Positions 44,127 to 55,357 of a stretch of DNA of 64,000 nt are shown piece after piece (positions within the stretch are counted from its first letter, which is position 1; each line of letters opens with the position of its first letter). Below the pieces are notes generated by a model. That model had not been told where the DNA came from, made no database searches, and was given only the letters and a program-made list of their open reading frames with translations. Position numbers and translations under genes: made by a program. This DNA comes from VAZQ01 sp963817015 (GTDB taxonomy: Bacteria; Pseudomonadota; Alphaproteobacteria; Rhizobiales; Xanthobacteraceae): positions 62,001 to 126,000 of the forward strand of contig CAWFMV010000010.1 of NCBI GenBank assembly GCA_963817015.1. Direction: 5' to 3'.

Positions 44127-46463
44127 ATGAAATTCGGGATCGGGCAGCCGGTGCCGCGCACCGAGGATCCGCGCTTCCTCAAAGGCAACGGCCGCTACGT
44201 CGCCGACATCATGCCGGCAAACCTCGCGCACGGCTTCGTGCTGCGCTCGCCGCACGCGCATGCCGTCATCACATCAATCGACACATCCGCCGCCAAGGCC
44301 GCCCCCGGCGTGCTGGCAGTGCTGACCGGCGCCGATGCCCGCGCCGACAACATCGGCGTCCTTCCCTGCGGCGCGCCACCGATCGCCTTCGGTGGCCCGG
44401 CCAAGGCGTTCATGGCGCTGCATCCGGTGCTGCCGCATGATCGTGTTCGCTTCGTCGGCGATCCGGTAGCGTTCGTGGTGGCCGAAACGCTGAATGAGGC
44501 GCGCGACGCGGCCGAGCTGATCGCGATCGACTATGACGTGCTGCCTGCAATCGTCGCGACCGAGGACGCGGCCAAGCCCGGCGCACCGCTGGTCTGGGAC
44601 AGCGCGCCCAACAACATCTGGTTTGCACTCGAGCGCGGCAACAAGGCGGCGACCGATGCGGCCTTCGCCAAGGCTGCGCATGTCGTCACGCTGAAGATCG
44701 TCAACAACCGGCTGTCGGCAAACTCCATGGAGCCGCGCACGGCGCTTGGCCGAGCACGACGAGGCGAGCGGACGCACCACGCTCCACACCAGCACGCAGC
44801 AGCCGCATCGGCTGCGCGCCAATCTCGCCGCGAGCGTGTTCCACGAGCCGCGAGCTGAATTTCCGCGTGGTGTCGCCCGACGTCGGCGGCGGCTTCGGCA
44901 TGAAGGGCGGCGTGCTTCCCGGAGGATGTGCTCGTCGTGTGGGCCGCACGCAAGACCGGCCGGCCGGTGAAATGGGTCGCCGAGCGCATCGAAAGCATCA
45001 TGAGCGACACCCACGGCCGCGATTGCGTGAGCGAGGCTTCGCTCGCGCTCGACGCGCACGGCAAGTTCCTCGGCCTGCGCGTGACCACCGACTACAATCA
45101 GGGCGCCTATCTCTCCGCCAGCGCCGGCGTGCCGGCCGGCCTCGGCTCGATGGCTTACACGAATGTTTACGATATTCCGGCCGCCCACGTGAGCGCTGCG
45201 CGCCGCTACACTCATACAACGCCGACCGGTCCCTATCGCGGCGCCGGCAAGCCCGAAGCGATCTATGTGATGGAGCGGCTGGTCGATATGGCCGCTGCCG
45301 AGTTGAAGATCGATCCCGATCGAGCTGCGCCGGCGCAACCTGATCACGCCTGCGCAGTTCCCTACAAGACGCAGCTCGTGCTGGTGCACGACAGCGCCAA
45401 CTACGAAGCCGTGATGGACATGGCGGTCGACGCATGCCGGACTGGAAGGGCTTCGCCAAGCGCCGTGCGGAATCGAAGACAGCGCGGCAAGCTGCGCGGA
45501 CGCGGCATCGCCTACTTCATGGAGATCTGCGGACCGTTCAGCGACCGCATGGAAATCCGCTTCGACGAAAATGGCAGCGGTGACGGTCGTGGCCGGCACC
45601 CACAGCCACGGCCAGGGCCATGAGACGGTCTACGCCCAGATGGTCTCCGAGTGGCTCGGCGTCGACTTCGCTTCCGTGCGCATGATCCAGGGCGACACCG
45701 ATGCGGTCGGCTTCGGCCGCGGCACCTACGGCTCGCGCAGCATGACGGTCGGCGGCTCGGCGCTGAAGCAATGCCGCAGACGTCCTGATCGAGAAGGCGA
45801 AGAAGATGGCCGCGCATGTGCTCGAAGCTTCAGCCGGCGACATCCAGTTCGCCGACGGCAAGTTCACCGTGGTCGGCACCGACAAGTCGATCGCGCTCGT
45901 CGACCTCGCCAGGCGCAGCTTCGCGCCCGTCGGCTGGCCGTCCGAGCTCGGCGTCGGGCTCGAGGCGGTCGGCACCTTCACGCCGCGCGCTCGAATTTCG
46001 CCAACGGCTGTCACATCTGCGAGGTCGAGGTCGATCCCGAGACCGGCCAGGTGGAGATCGTCCACTACATCGGCGTCGATGATTCCGGAGTCATCATCAA
46101 TCCGCTGCTGTTCGAAGGCCAAATTCATGGCGGGCTCGCCATGGGCCTTGGCCAGGCGCTGCATGGAGCATGTCGTATTCGACACGACCTCGGGCCAGAT
46201 CCTTGTCGGGCTCGTTCATCGACTATTGCATGCCACGCGCCGACGACCTGCCGTCGTTCCACATGCACGACCTGCCCGACCGCTGCCGTAGCAACCCGAT
46301 CGGCGTGAAGGGCGCGGGCGAATCCGGAACCGTCGGCGCGCCGCCGACCGTCATCAACGCCATCGTCGATGCGCTGCGCGAGCACGGCGTGCGGGACGTG
46401 CCGATGCCGGCAACGCCAACGCGGGTGTGGCAGGCGATGCAGGGTGGAGGCCGGGCGGTTTGA
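44127..46463 (+). pseudogene. Molybdenum hydroxylase large subunit (CoxL/XdhA-like), about eleven frameshifts
   Basis: Fragments in three frames align end to end as one xanthine dehydrogenase/CO dehydrogenase-type molybdopterin subunit of about 775 residues. Segments in order: IGQPVPRTEDPRFLKGNGRY, DPVAFVVAETLNEARDAAE, DVGGGFGMKGG, GAYLSASAG, PTGPYRGAGKPEA, GTHSHGQGHET, DDSGVIINPLL, and GVKGAGESGTVGAPP, where the last holds the conserved active-site Glu. Breaks fall near 44745, 44845, 44925, 45325, 45440, 45480, 45578, 45768, 45993, 46163 and 46210. No stop codons occur in the repaired frame. The active-site loop PYRGAGK lacks the AYRCSFR-type motif of true CO dehydrogenase, so another substrate is likely. 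FAD and Fe-S subunit genes are absent nearby. Confidence 0.78.
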
Positions 46464-46604
46464 TGGGTGGTTGTCCGCTGCCTCCCCTCATCATCTCCAT
46501 TCGCCTGGACGCGAATTTGAGATAGACTTGCCATCAAAATACGGCGCCGGCGTTAGCGGAGAGCGACGACCGGGGAAATATTAACTTTCAACAGGGAGGC
46601 TATC

Positions 46605-47555
46605 ATGATCGCTCGTCGCGAGTTCGTGCTTGGCGCAGCTGCCACCGGCATTTTGATGCAATCTCGTTTCGGTCATGCCAAGGCGTCGCAGCCTACAACG
46701 AAAGTGAATTTCGACATCCCGACAGGCGCGTGCGATTGCCATACGCATATCCATGGCGATCCGGCCAAGTTTCCCTGGTTTGCAGGGCGCACCTATACGC
46801 CCGAGATGGCGCTGCCGGAGGAAATGACCACGCTCCACAATGCGCTCAAGATGCAGCGCGTGGTGATCGTGACGCCGAGCGTGTACGGCCCCGACAATTC
46901 CGCGACCATCTTTGGCATGGCGGCGCGCGGCAAGGACGCCCGCGGCGTGGCGGTCATCGACGATAAGACCACCGACACCGAACTGGATCGGCTCGCGTCG
47001 CTGGGCTTCAAGGGCATTCGCCTCAATCTCACGACCGCCGGCATCAATGATCCCAAGGTCGCGACCGAGCGCTTCCTCGCCGCCGCTGCGCGCGTGAAGA
47101 GCCGCAACTGGCATGTCCAGCTCAACACGACACTGCCGGTGATCGCCGCCATGAAGGACACATTCGCGAGTTCACCAGTGCCGCTGGTGTTCGATCACTA
47201 TGGCAATGCGAATGAGGAGCTCGGCGTGGGCCAGCCCGGCTTCTCCGATCTCGTGAGTCTCGTGAAATCCGGCAAGGCCTATGTCAAGATCTCGGTCACC
47301 GCCGGGCCGCGCCAGAACTACGGCTATTTCACGCCGCTCGCCCAGATGCTGATCAGCGCCAATGTCGACCGCATTCTGTGGGGCACCAATTGGCCACACC
47401 CGAATTCGGTGGACGGCAGCACCGCGAAGGTGACGCCGCTGTGGGCGGTCGACGATGGGCTGGTGCTCAACCTCCTGCCCACGTGGGCGCCGGATGCCGC
47501 CGTGCGCAAGAAAATCCTCGTCGACAATCCAGCGCGGCTGTACGAGTTTTCCTGA
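46605..47555 (+). CDS. Amidohydrolase, 2-pyrone-4,6-dicarboxylate hydrolase (LigI)-like, exported
   Basis: A 316-residue TIM-barrel hydrolase of the amidohydrolase superfamily. After a twin-arginine-like leader (ARREFVLGAAATGILM) come the HxH motif (CDCHTHIHG, H46 and H48), VFDHYG with a further His, and WGTNWPHPN with the catalytic-site Asp region replaced by TNWPHP as in LigI-like enzymes. LigI opens the pyrone made in gallate or protocatechuate meta-cleavage. A leader peptide is unusual for that cytoplasmic enzyme, so a related periplasmic hydrolase is possible. A Bug binding protein follows 230 bp downstream. Confidence 0.83.
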   Translation: MIARREFVLGAAATGILMQSRFGHAKASQPTTKVNFDIPTGACDCHTHIHGDPAKFPWFAGRTYTPEMALPEEMTTLHNALKMQRVVIVTPSVYGPDNSATIFGMAARGKDARGVAVIDDKTTDTELDRLASLGFKGIRLNLTTAGINDPKVATERFLAAAARVKSRNWHVQLNTTLPVIAAMKDTFASSPVPLVFDHYGNANEELGVGQPGFSDLVSLVKSGKAYVKISVTAGPRQNYGYFTPLAQMLISANVDRILWGTNWPHPNSVDGSTAKVTPLWAVDDGLVLNLLPTWAPDAAVRKKILVDNPARLYEFS

Positions 47556-47784
47556 CGTCGTCGAGCAGATCATCAGAGCACGTAGCTCGGAGCGTATCCG
47601 AGCCCTCCTCTGCGACCTGCCGTAAACCTGTGCTGCCCGCTGCGCACTTTTGGAGCAGCCAAGGTACTTCCTGGCCAGCCTTGCGCGGGCTAATTTGGCG
47701 TGGCCATCATGAAGCTGCGCGCGAAGCATGCAATTGCGTGTCGTCCAGGCGCTGATAAATGACGGCCCGCAGAGGAGAGAAACG

Positions 47785-48846
47785 ATGGCGGTCTACAGGC
47801 GTGCCGATCAAAATGACGCTCCGATCAGGCTCGCGGCGAAGCCGGTGTTACGTCAGACCGGATGGCGTCGTTTCGGCATCTGGACCGCCATATTCCTCGC
47901 TGCCGTGATCCACAGCGCTCGGTCTGCCATGGCGCAGGACTGGCCGACGCGGCCCGTCAGCATGGTGGTGCCGTTCGCGGCCGGCAGCGCCTCCGACACG
48001 CTGGCGCGTATTCTCGCCGCGCGCCTCTCCGAGGTCTTGGGTCAGCAGGTCATCATCGAGAACGTCGGCGGCGCCGGCGGCATGACCGGCGTCGCCCGCG
48101 TCGCCAAGGCGGCGCCCGACGGCTATCAATTCGTGCTGGGCGGTATCGACACCTTTGCTCAGATCCAGACGCTCTACAAAAAGCCGCTCTACAATTCCGT
48201 GGCCGATTTCGAGCCGGTCGCGTTGATGGTCGAGCAGGCGATAATATTGGTTACCCGCAACGAATTGCCCGTTAAAGACCTGAAGGAGTTCACCGCTTAC
48301 GCCAAGGCAAACCAGGCGAAGATGCAATATGGCTCGGCCGGTGCCGGGTCGGGCTCGCATCTGGCTTGCGCGCAGCTCAATGCTGCGATTGGCGTCGACG
48401 TGACGCATGTTCCCTATCGCGGCTCGCCGCCCGCCATGCAGGATTTGATCGCTGGCCGGATCGACTATTTCTGCGCGCTGGCAGCGGCCGCGATGCCGCA
48501 GATCGGAAGCAACAGCATGCGCGCAGTCGCCATCCTGACCCGCAATCGCTCGCCGCTCTTGCCCACCCTTGCCAGCGCGCACGAGCAGGGCTTGGCCGAT
48601 TTCGACTCCTATTTCTGGAGCGGCCTTTTCCTCCCCAAGGGCACGCCTACGGCGATCGTGCAGAAACTCCACGCCGCCGCCGTGGCGACCTTGGACACGC
48701 CATCGACGCAGGAGCGGCTGAAAGAGGTGGGCGTCACCGTTGTTGGTCCCGACCGCCGGTCACAGGACTATCTCAAACGCTTCCTCAATGTTGAGATCGA
48801 GAAATGGGCGGTGACGATCAAGGCGAGCGGCGTGAGCTTGGATTGA
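47785..48846 (+). CDS. Bug/TctC-family solute-binding protein
   Basis: A 353-residue binding protein with a long leader (membrane/signal segment about 30-50, ending AMA), then DWPTRPVSMVVPFAAGSASD, VGGAGGMTG and THVPYRGSPPAMQDLIAGRI, all Bug hallmarks. AGAGGAGAG precedes ATG 47785. It would capture a carboxylate in the periplasm. No TctAB permease is near. It is convergent with the deacetylase gene, with 12 bp between stops. Confidence 0.9.
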   Translation: MAVYRRADQNDAPIRLAAKPVLRQTGWRRFGIWTAIFLAAVIHSARSAMAQDWPTRPVSMVVPFAAGSASDTLARILAARLSEVLGQQVIIENVGGAGGMTGVARVAKAAPDGYQFVLGGIDTFAQIQTLYKKPLYNSVADFEPVALMVEQAIILVTRNELPVKDLKEFTAYAKANQAKMQYGSAGAGSGSHLACAQLNAAIGVDVTHVPYRGSPPAMQDLIAGRIDYFCALAAAAMPQIGSNSMRAVAILTRNRSPLLPTLASAHEQGLADFDSYFWSGLFLPKGTPTAIVQKLHAAAVATLDTPSTQERLKEVGVTVVGPDRRSQDYLKRFLNVEIEKWAVTIKASGVSLD

Positions 48847-48858
48847 AGCGCTAAGCTA

Positions 48859-49779
48859 TCACCCGGACTGTTTCGGGCCTTCGCCCGGTATGATCCCGGG
48901 CGGCAGCGTGTAGCAATGATCTGCCACGGCCCCCGGCGTGGTCCACCAGACCCGTTCGCACTGCAAATGTTCAACGCAATATTTCAACGCCTTGCGCAAT
49001 GGCGGCAGCCGAAACGGCTGCCCCATGACGAATGGATGCAGCGACAATGTCATCACCAGCGGCTGCGCCCGGCATTGCTCGATCATCTCATCGAAGCCAT
49101 CGACAATCATGTCGGCAAAGTCGCGCGCCGTGCCCTCACGATGGATGATCGCTGCCGAATCGTTGAGCTCCGCTGGATAAGGAACCGACAGGATAGGACC
49201 CGAGCGCGTCTTCAGCCAAAACGGCTGATCATCAGCCGGCCAGTCCATCACATATTTGTATCCGGCTTCCTTCAACAGGTCGGGCGTGGCGTTGCTTTCG
49301 GACGCGGCCGGTCCCATCCAACCCTTCGGCGGACGGCCCTCACGCCGGGTGATCTCCTGAGTGACGTCATCAATCAAGCGGCGCTCATCGATCTCCCACA
49401 GATCGCCCTGCCGCTCGGCATTGGTGCGGCCGTGACCGACGACCTCGTCCCCGCGCTTGCGAATATGATCGCAGATTTGCGGATGATATTCGTACAGCAA
49501 TGAATTGATGTTGTGCGCGGCGGGCAGATTTAGCTGCTCGAACAGATCGAACATGCGCCAGATGCCGACGCGGTTGCCGTAGTCGCGCCAGGAGTAATTG
49601 CGCTGCTGCTGCGGCTCGCCCTTTTTGGCCGGATCCCAGCCGGTGCCCTTGCGATAGGCATAGACCTCGATATTGGTCGTGACGCAAAAGGCCAGCCGCT
49701 TGCCACCGGGCCAGGAATAGTCCTTGCGCTCATTGATGACCGAATAGTCATAGCGATTGTGCTTGGGCAGGGTCAGCAT
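48859..49779 (-). CDS. Polysaccharide deacetylase/allantoinase-like (NodB fold) protein
   Basis: An about 306-residue protein of the NodB-fold polysaccharide deacetylase family in its PuuE-like subgroup: RLAFCVTTNIEVYAY, GNRVGIWRMFDLFEQ, GDEVVGHGRTNAERQ (metal-site H), GWMGPAASES and LSLHPFVMG (C-terminal His). The usual first DD pair is replaced by TTNIE, as in many cyclic-imide or allantoinase-like members, so carbohydrate is not necessarily the substrate. GGAGGAC precedes two candidate ATGs (49785 and 49779); the second has better spacing. Confidence 0.82.
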   Translation of the reverse strand: MLTLPKHNRYDYSVINERKDYSWPGGKRLAFCVTTNIEVYAYRKGTGWDPAKKGEPQQQRNYSWRDYGNRVGIWRMFDLFEQLNLPAAHNINSLLYEYHPQICDHIRKRGDEVVGHGRTNAERQGDLWEIDERRLIDDVTQEITRREGRPPKGWMGPAASESNATPDLLKEAGYKYVMDWPADDQPFWLKTRSGPILSVPYPAELNDSAAIIHREGTARDFADMIVDGFDEMIEQCRAQPLVMTLSLHPFVMGQPFRLPPLRKALKYCVEHLQCERVWWTTPGAVADHCYTLPPGIIPGEGPKQSG

Positions 49780-49965
49780 CAACATGTCCTCCGTCGGGCA
49801 GGGCAAGAGCATGCACAGCCTGTGAGTGCCGACAAGAGTTTTTGAAATCGGGCCGATCGCGGCACGCCGACCACCGACGCCGAATGGGAATTCCGGACAT
49901 GCTTGTGATCCGCTAGTATTGCGGCGCAAGGTCGCTGCTGGTCATCGCCTCGATGGGAGCGTCCG

Positions 49966-50880
49966 ATGTCGAAAACTGCGCGGAATTCCAAACTCCACTG
50001 CGATCCATACAAAGCACTCATGCGCTGTGCCTCAGCCGCGGCTCTTGCGAGCATCGCGGTCTTGGCGGCATCTGCTTCCCTGCCTGCACAAGCTCCTTCG
50101 CAAGGAATTGCAAAAGGCAAAATCCCTGAATTGGCATCAGCCCAGTTCGCCTGGCTTGCACTCGGAGTCACTTGGTTCGATCCACCGCCGGGATTGGGCC
50201 GCGGCCCGATCAAGGCAGACCCCGCCCATCCCTATGTCGGCAACCGCGATCGCGGCCAGGTGACGCTGCACATCGGCGACGCCAAGGACCCGGTGCTGAA
50301 GCCGTGGGCGGCGAAGCAGATGCAGGAATCCAACGACGAGGCGCTCTCGGGCAAGCGCGGCCTTCCGTTCTCTGCCCAGCAGTCCTGCTATCCGGGCGGC
50401 GTTCCCGAGCAACTGCTGACGCCGGCGCAGCCGTTTTATTTCATCCAGACGCCCCGGCAGGTGTGGATGATCTGGGAGACCGACCACATGGTGCGCCGTA
50501 TCTACATGACGGATCGGCATTCGGAGACCGTGAAGCCATCATGGTTCGGCGAGTCGATCGGCCACTACGAGAACGGCGACACTTTGGTGATCGATACGAT
50601 CGGGCTGCAAGCGAAGAACAGCTATCTCGATTGGTTCCGCACGCCGCATACCGAGAAGCTGCATGTCGTCGAGCGCTTCAAGATGTCCGCCGACAACAAG
50701 ACGCTGGAAGCCCTGGTCAAGGTCGAAGACCCCGACACTTTCAAGGAACCGCTCTACATGGTGCGCCGCTGGAACAAAGTGCCTAACCAACTGCTGGAAA
50801 TGGTGTGTGCGGAAAACAACGGGGATCATTTCGGCAAGAATTTATTTCCGGTCCCGCGCGCTCACAAACCGGATTTCTAG
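49966..50880 (+). CDS. Exported protein of unknown function
   Basis: A 304-residue protein with a signal peptide (about 17-44, ending AQA) and a beta-rich body. Segments such as MVRRIYMTDRH, PSWFGESIGHYENGDTLVID and TEKLHVVERFKM match a family of secreted hypothetical proteins in alphaproteobacteria and acidobacteria (recalled pattern DGRPHP..W.G.S.GRWEGDTLV). The biochemical role is unknown. It stands alone between the deacetylase gene and the amidase gene. Confidence 0.7.
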   Translation: MSKTARNSKLHCDPYKALMRCASAAALASIAVLAASASLPAQAPSQGIAKGKIPELASAQFAWLALGVTWFDPPPGLGRGPIKADPAHPYVGNRDRGQVTLHIGDAKDPVLKPWAAKQMQESNDEALSGKRGLPFSAQQSCYPGGVPEQLLTPAQPFYFIQTPRQVWMIWETDHMVRRIYMTDRHSETVKPSWFGESIGHYENGDTLVIDTIGLQAKNSYLDWFRTPHTEKLHVVERFKMSADNKTLEALVKVEDPDTFKEPLYMVRRWNKVPNQLLEMVCAENNGDHFGKNLFPVPRAHKPDF

Positions 50881-50985
50881 TAACCCCCACGCGCTCGGCC
50901 CAGCATGGCCGCAGACCGGGCTCAGGCCGCCACACGATAGTGCAGGGCGGGACGGACGAGGCACCAACGCCCCGCCCCTCTCTCC

Positions 50986-53357
50986 TCACGGCTCGCCCGG
51001 CAGCGCCGGAAACATCGGCGGCGGCACACGCCGCTTCGAAGCCGCCTGATACGCGGTCGCCGCCTTCAGCGCCAGATGCTCCATGCCGGGCTCGACCAGG
51101 AAGTTGATCGAGAACGGCAGGCCAGGCGCTGGAATCTCCGTCGGCATCGTGCTCGTGACGCTGCGATAGACCTTGCGGCCGTTGGCGTCGGTCGCGAGCT
51201 CGAAACGTCGGATCATAGGCGGTCTGCACGTAGCCCGCCGGAATGAGAATCTCGGTGATGCCCGCGTTCGGTCCGAGCGGATAGGAGATCTGCCGATTGT
51301 TGACGCACGGGCTCCGGCGCCAGCCCGATCCTGCCGGGCGGCAGCGTCGTGTGCACCTGGATCAGGAGATCGAGCTTGTTCTCCTAGCATCACCTTCATG
51401 AGCACGCGCCGCAGCAGCTCGCGGCGCTGGATGTTCTCGGCAATGCCCTTGGGCGGGCTGTGCAGGCTCGTGATGTCCTCCCAGTTCTTGAACGCGGCAC
51501 GCTGGTCGTCGCCCCAGAACTTCGAGCGCGCGTTCAGCGACGGCCAGTCGACGAGCGTTTCCTTGAAGCCGCGATCGGCCCAGTCCTTCGCGCGCCGCGA
51601 CAGATATTGCGGGATGTGGAAGCGGAAGGTGCGCGAGCCGGTGTCGCCGCCGCCGCCGAGAAGATCGCGCAGCGTGAGATTGGGCGGCGTCGGCTCGAGC
51701 CCATCGGCCCAGCGCACCATCCAGTCGGCCGGCGCCATCGTGCCGGTGCCCTTGATCACGCCCGGCGCGAACGGCGTCGGCTTCACCTTGGCGGCGAAGG
51801 CCGGATAGACCGGCTCGCGCGCCGGCGTTGAGCCGATAGAGGAAATCCGGATAGAGCACCGGCACGAGCTCCGCGATCGCGCGATCGAAGGTCGTGGTCA
51901 TGTTCTCGACGTCGCGGATCGTCGGCCCATCCGGGCGTGACCGATTCGACCAGCGTGGCGCCGAGATGATCGGCCGAGCATCGCCTTCATCTCGGCCGCG
52001 GCCGCGTCGACGATCGGCTCGTCGACCTTGGCATGCTTGACCATGAACTCGCGGATGATGCCGATGCGCATGCCCTTGAGCGCGCCCGCGCTGCCGCTCG
52101 TGATCGCCTGCGTATAGGGCTGCGCTGGGCAGGCTCGAGCGCGGCACGGTGGTGAAGATGTCGCGCGGGTCGTAGTAGCCGTTGACGGGGTCCTTGAGCG
52201 CGTCGAGCACGCGCGCCGCAGTCCGCGATGGCGCGGCAATGAATGCCGGCGCGATCGTTGTAGATCTCGGCCCCGATGGCGCCGCCGAGGAACGACAGGT
52301 GCGCCTTGTGCGGCAGGATCAGCGCCACCGAATTGTGGTTGGCCGGGCCGCGGCATGACTGCCCGGTCTCCTCGCACAGGCTGCACATCACCAGGTTGGT
52401 GCTGACCGAGACGCCGGAGCCCGAGCTCGAGCCGATCGAGGCGGCGCGCGTCGTGTCGTACGAATTGCAGGGATTGCCGGCCCAGGTGCTGCGCTGATAG
52501 CCGAGCATCGAAGGCAAGATCTTGGTCGGAAAATTCTCGCCGCCCGGATTGCCGGGGCCGCGGCCGTTGTACTCCGTGGTGTTGGCCTTGGCGTAGATGA
52601 TCGCGCCCTTGTGCGCGCAGCTGCGCCACCAGCGTGTGATCGCGCGCCGGGAAATCGATGTCGTAGTGCGCGTCCGCCCCGCCGGTCGAGCGCATGTCCT
52701 TGGTGTCGTACGGGTCCTTGAACGAGAACGGGATGCAGTACATCGGCATCGCCGCAAGATCGGGATTGCGGCCGTATTGCCGGTCGAGCTCGTCCGCGCG
52801 CTCGAGCGCGTCCGGCTGGCGGCGGAATTCCTCGCACACGGCCGGCGCGCCGGCCGGCAGCGGCCCCGCCGACGGATGCTTGTCGAAGTCGCCCTTGCAG
52901 GTGACCGAGCGCTCGCCGCGGATGTTGATCATGCCGAGCGCGCGCACCTGCCCGGCATTGGGAATGCCGACCGTCATGCCGAACTGCTGCTGCACGCTCG
53001 GATCGGAGGCGGTCGGCTCCATGCGGCCGAACTCGATCGGCGGCGTCTTGGCCGGATCACTGTCGGGCCGACTCAGCGTCGCCTCGACGGCGGCCTTGTA
53101 TTCCGCGTAGTTGGGCAGGAAGCGTGGTGACGTTCTCCTCGGTGACGAGCGGATTGCAGGTGCCGTTATAGGCTCGCGCCCGATTGAGATAGGCCTCGAC
53201 CAGCCCGCGGCAGGTGATCTGGCCCTCCTGGATGGCGCGATGCACGTCCGGAATGGTGGCTTCCAGGAGATGGAACGGCGCGCTGCGCGTGCGCCTTGCC
53301 GGCGCCGATGGCGCTCAGCGCGATGGCGACGATGAACCCTGTGCGGGCGACTGACAT
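50986..53357 (-). pseudogene. Amidase-signature enzyme, exported (about ten frameshifts)
   Basis: Successive frames join into one amidase-signature protein of about 790 residues. It has a signal peptide (MSVARTGFIVAIALSAIGAG, AHAQ), then IQEGQITCRGLVEAYLNRA, PFSFKDPYDTKDM with the catalytic lysine, and IGSSSGSGVSVSTN carrying the Ser-cisSer pair, followed by GPANHNSVALILPHKA. The tail ends PPMFPALPGEP. Breaks lie near 53280, 53125, 52618, 52220, 52120, 51977, 51925, 51822, 51378, 51305 and 51215. The catalytic core is uninterrupted. It would hydrolyse amides in the periplasm. The length exceeds usual amidases because of an additional C-terminal domain. Confidence 0.77.
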
Positions 53358-53518
53358 ATCCCCTACCCCTTGATCCAGAATTCGTTGGCGAGCGCCCCAG
53401 CCCTGGCCATCCGACGCGCCACGATAACGATGGTTGTATGTCGCTCACGATAGCGGGCGTGATAAAAGAGGCACATGCAATCAGTGTGCCCGATCTCTCT
53501 GGCAAAACAAAATCACGC

Positions 53519-55357
53519 ATGAGCGACGACCTGGCCTTTGCCGCCGAGTTTCCTGCCGCAACGCGCGAGCAATGGGTCGCGCTCGCCTCCCGCGTGCTCA
53601 AGGGCAGGCCGTTCGAGAGCCTGACCGCGCGGACACCGGATGGTATCGCGGTCGAGCCGCTCTATGCACGCGAGGCCCATGACGCGCGCATCGCCTCACG
53701 CGCGGGACGCTGGCAGGTGATGGCGCGCATTGACCACCCCGATCCGGCCGCCGCCAACGCGCAGGCGCTCGAGGATCTTGAGGGCGGCGCCAACGGGCTC
53801 GTGCTGGTTGGCGAAGGTTCAGTCGGCGCACAGGGCTATGGGCTGATGCCGGACACGATCGCGCGCGTGCTCGACGGTGTCCTGCTCGATGCCGGCATCG
53901 CGATCGAATTCGACTTGAGCCCACAGACCAAGGACCTGCCGCTGGCGCTTGTCGCGCTGGTCAAAGAGCGGGGCATCGCTCCCGCCTCGCTCGACGTCCG
54001 TTTCGGTTTCGATCCGCTCGGCGCGAGCGCCTACAACGGCGGCTTCCAGCTCCCTTGGGCGCAATTTGCTACGCTTTCCGCAAAGCTCGCGGCCGATCTT
54101 GCGGTACAAGGCTTCAAGTGCGCGCTCCTGGTCGCCGACGGCCGCGTCGTGCATGGCGCCGGTGGCACCGAGGCGCAGGAGCTCGCCTACGCGATTGCCG
54201 TCGCTGTCGCCTATCTACGCGCACTTGAAGCCCATGGCATCGCGCTCGATGACGCGCGGCGGATGATCTTCTTTCGGCTGGCGGCCGACGCGGATCAGTT
54301 TCTCACCATCGCGAAGTTTCGCGCACTGCGAATGCTGTGGGCGCGCATCGAGGAGAGCTGCGGGCTCACACCGGAGCCCGTCTTCATCGCGGCCGAGACC
54401 GCCTGGCGCATGATGACGCGCAACGATCCGCAGGTGAACATCCTGCGCACGACGATTGCGACGTTTGCGGCCGCGATCGGCGGGGCCAATTCGATCATGG
54501 TGCTGCCATTCACCACCGCATGCGGGCTCCCCGACGCATTCGCGCGCCGTGTCGCGCGCAACACGCAACTCGTCCTGATCGAGGAAGCCGGCGTTGCGCG
54601 CGTCGCCGACCCTTCCGCCGGCACCGGCTGGAGCGAGCAGCTGACCACCGATCTTTGCGCCGCCGCCTGGGCACTGTTCCAGGAGATCGAGCGCGCGGGT
54701 GGTGCCGCAGGCGCACTCGGAGCGAGGGCTCATTCAGCGCAAGGTCGCAAGCGCACGCGCCGAGCGCGAGCGCGCGATCGCAACGCGCAAGGACGCGCTT
54801 GTCGGCGCGAACGAGTTTCCCGATCTCAGCGAGATGCCCGTCGCGGTGTTTAATGTTGCGCGCGCTAGCGTTGCATCGATGCCTATCGCGATCCCGACGG
54901 AACCGCTCGCACCAAATGCGGCTTGCGGAGCCCTATGAAGCATTGCGCGACGCTTCCGACCGCCTGCTGGCCACGACCGGCGCACGGCCCAAAATCTTTC
55001 TTGCCAATCTCGGCGCTTCTGCCGACTTCACCGAGCGCGCGACGTTTGCCACGAATTTCTTCGCAGCGGGCGGGATCGAGGCGACTCAGCAATGACGGCT
55101 TTGCCAACCGCGACGCCCTGGTCGCTGCCTTCAAAGCCTCAGGCGCGCGGCTTGCCTGCCTGTGCGGTACAAACCCAGTCTACGACCAGGAGGCTGCCGA
55201 CACCGCGCGCGCCTTGAAGGCCGCAGGCGCGCGAAGGCTCTATCTTGTCGGCGGACCGGAAGCACATGAAGCACCGTGGCAGGCAGCCGGCATTGACACG
55301 TTCATCCACGCCGGCTGCGATGCTCTCGATATTCTGCAATCAAGCCTTGATCACTGA
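53519..55357 (+). pseudogene. mutA: Methylmalonyl-CoA mutase small (beta) subunit (three frameshifts)
   Basis: The product of about 612 residues shows the mutase small-subunit plan: FAAEFPAATREQWVALASRV at the start, a TIM-barrel (VRFGFDPLGASAYNGG, FFRLAADADQFLTIAKFRAL, TRNDPQVNILRTTIATFAAA), and a degenerate B12-like C-terminal domain (ACLCGTNPVYDQEA, LYLVGGPE). Breaks are near 54719 (extra G), 54913 (extra A) and 55090 (extra base). ATG 53519 is chosen because homologues begin there. It pairs with the large subunit, whose gene lies 2.4 kb away rather than adjacent. The last bases overlap the convergent Rieske gene. Confidence 0.85.

Noticed and set aside
44127..46463. A cluster of several short overlapping genes
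   Set aside because: The fragments are consecutive parts of a single molybdenum hydroxylase in changing frames.
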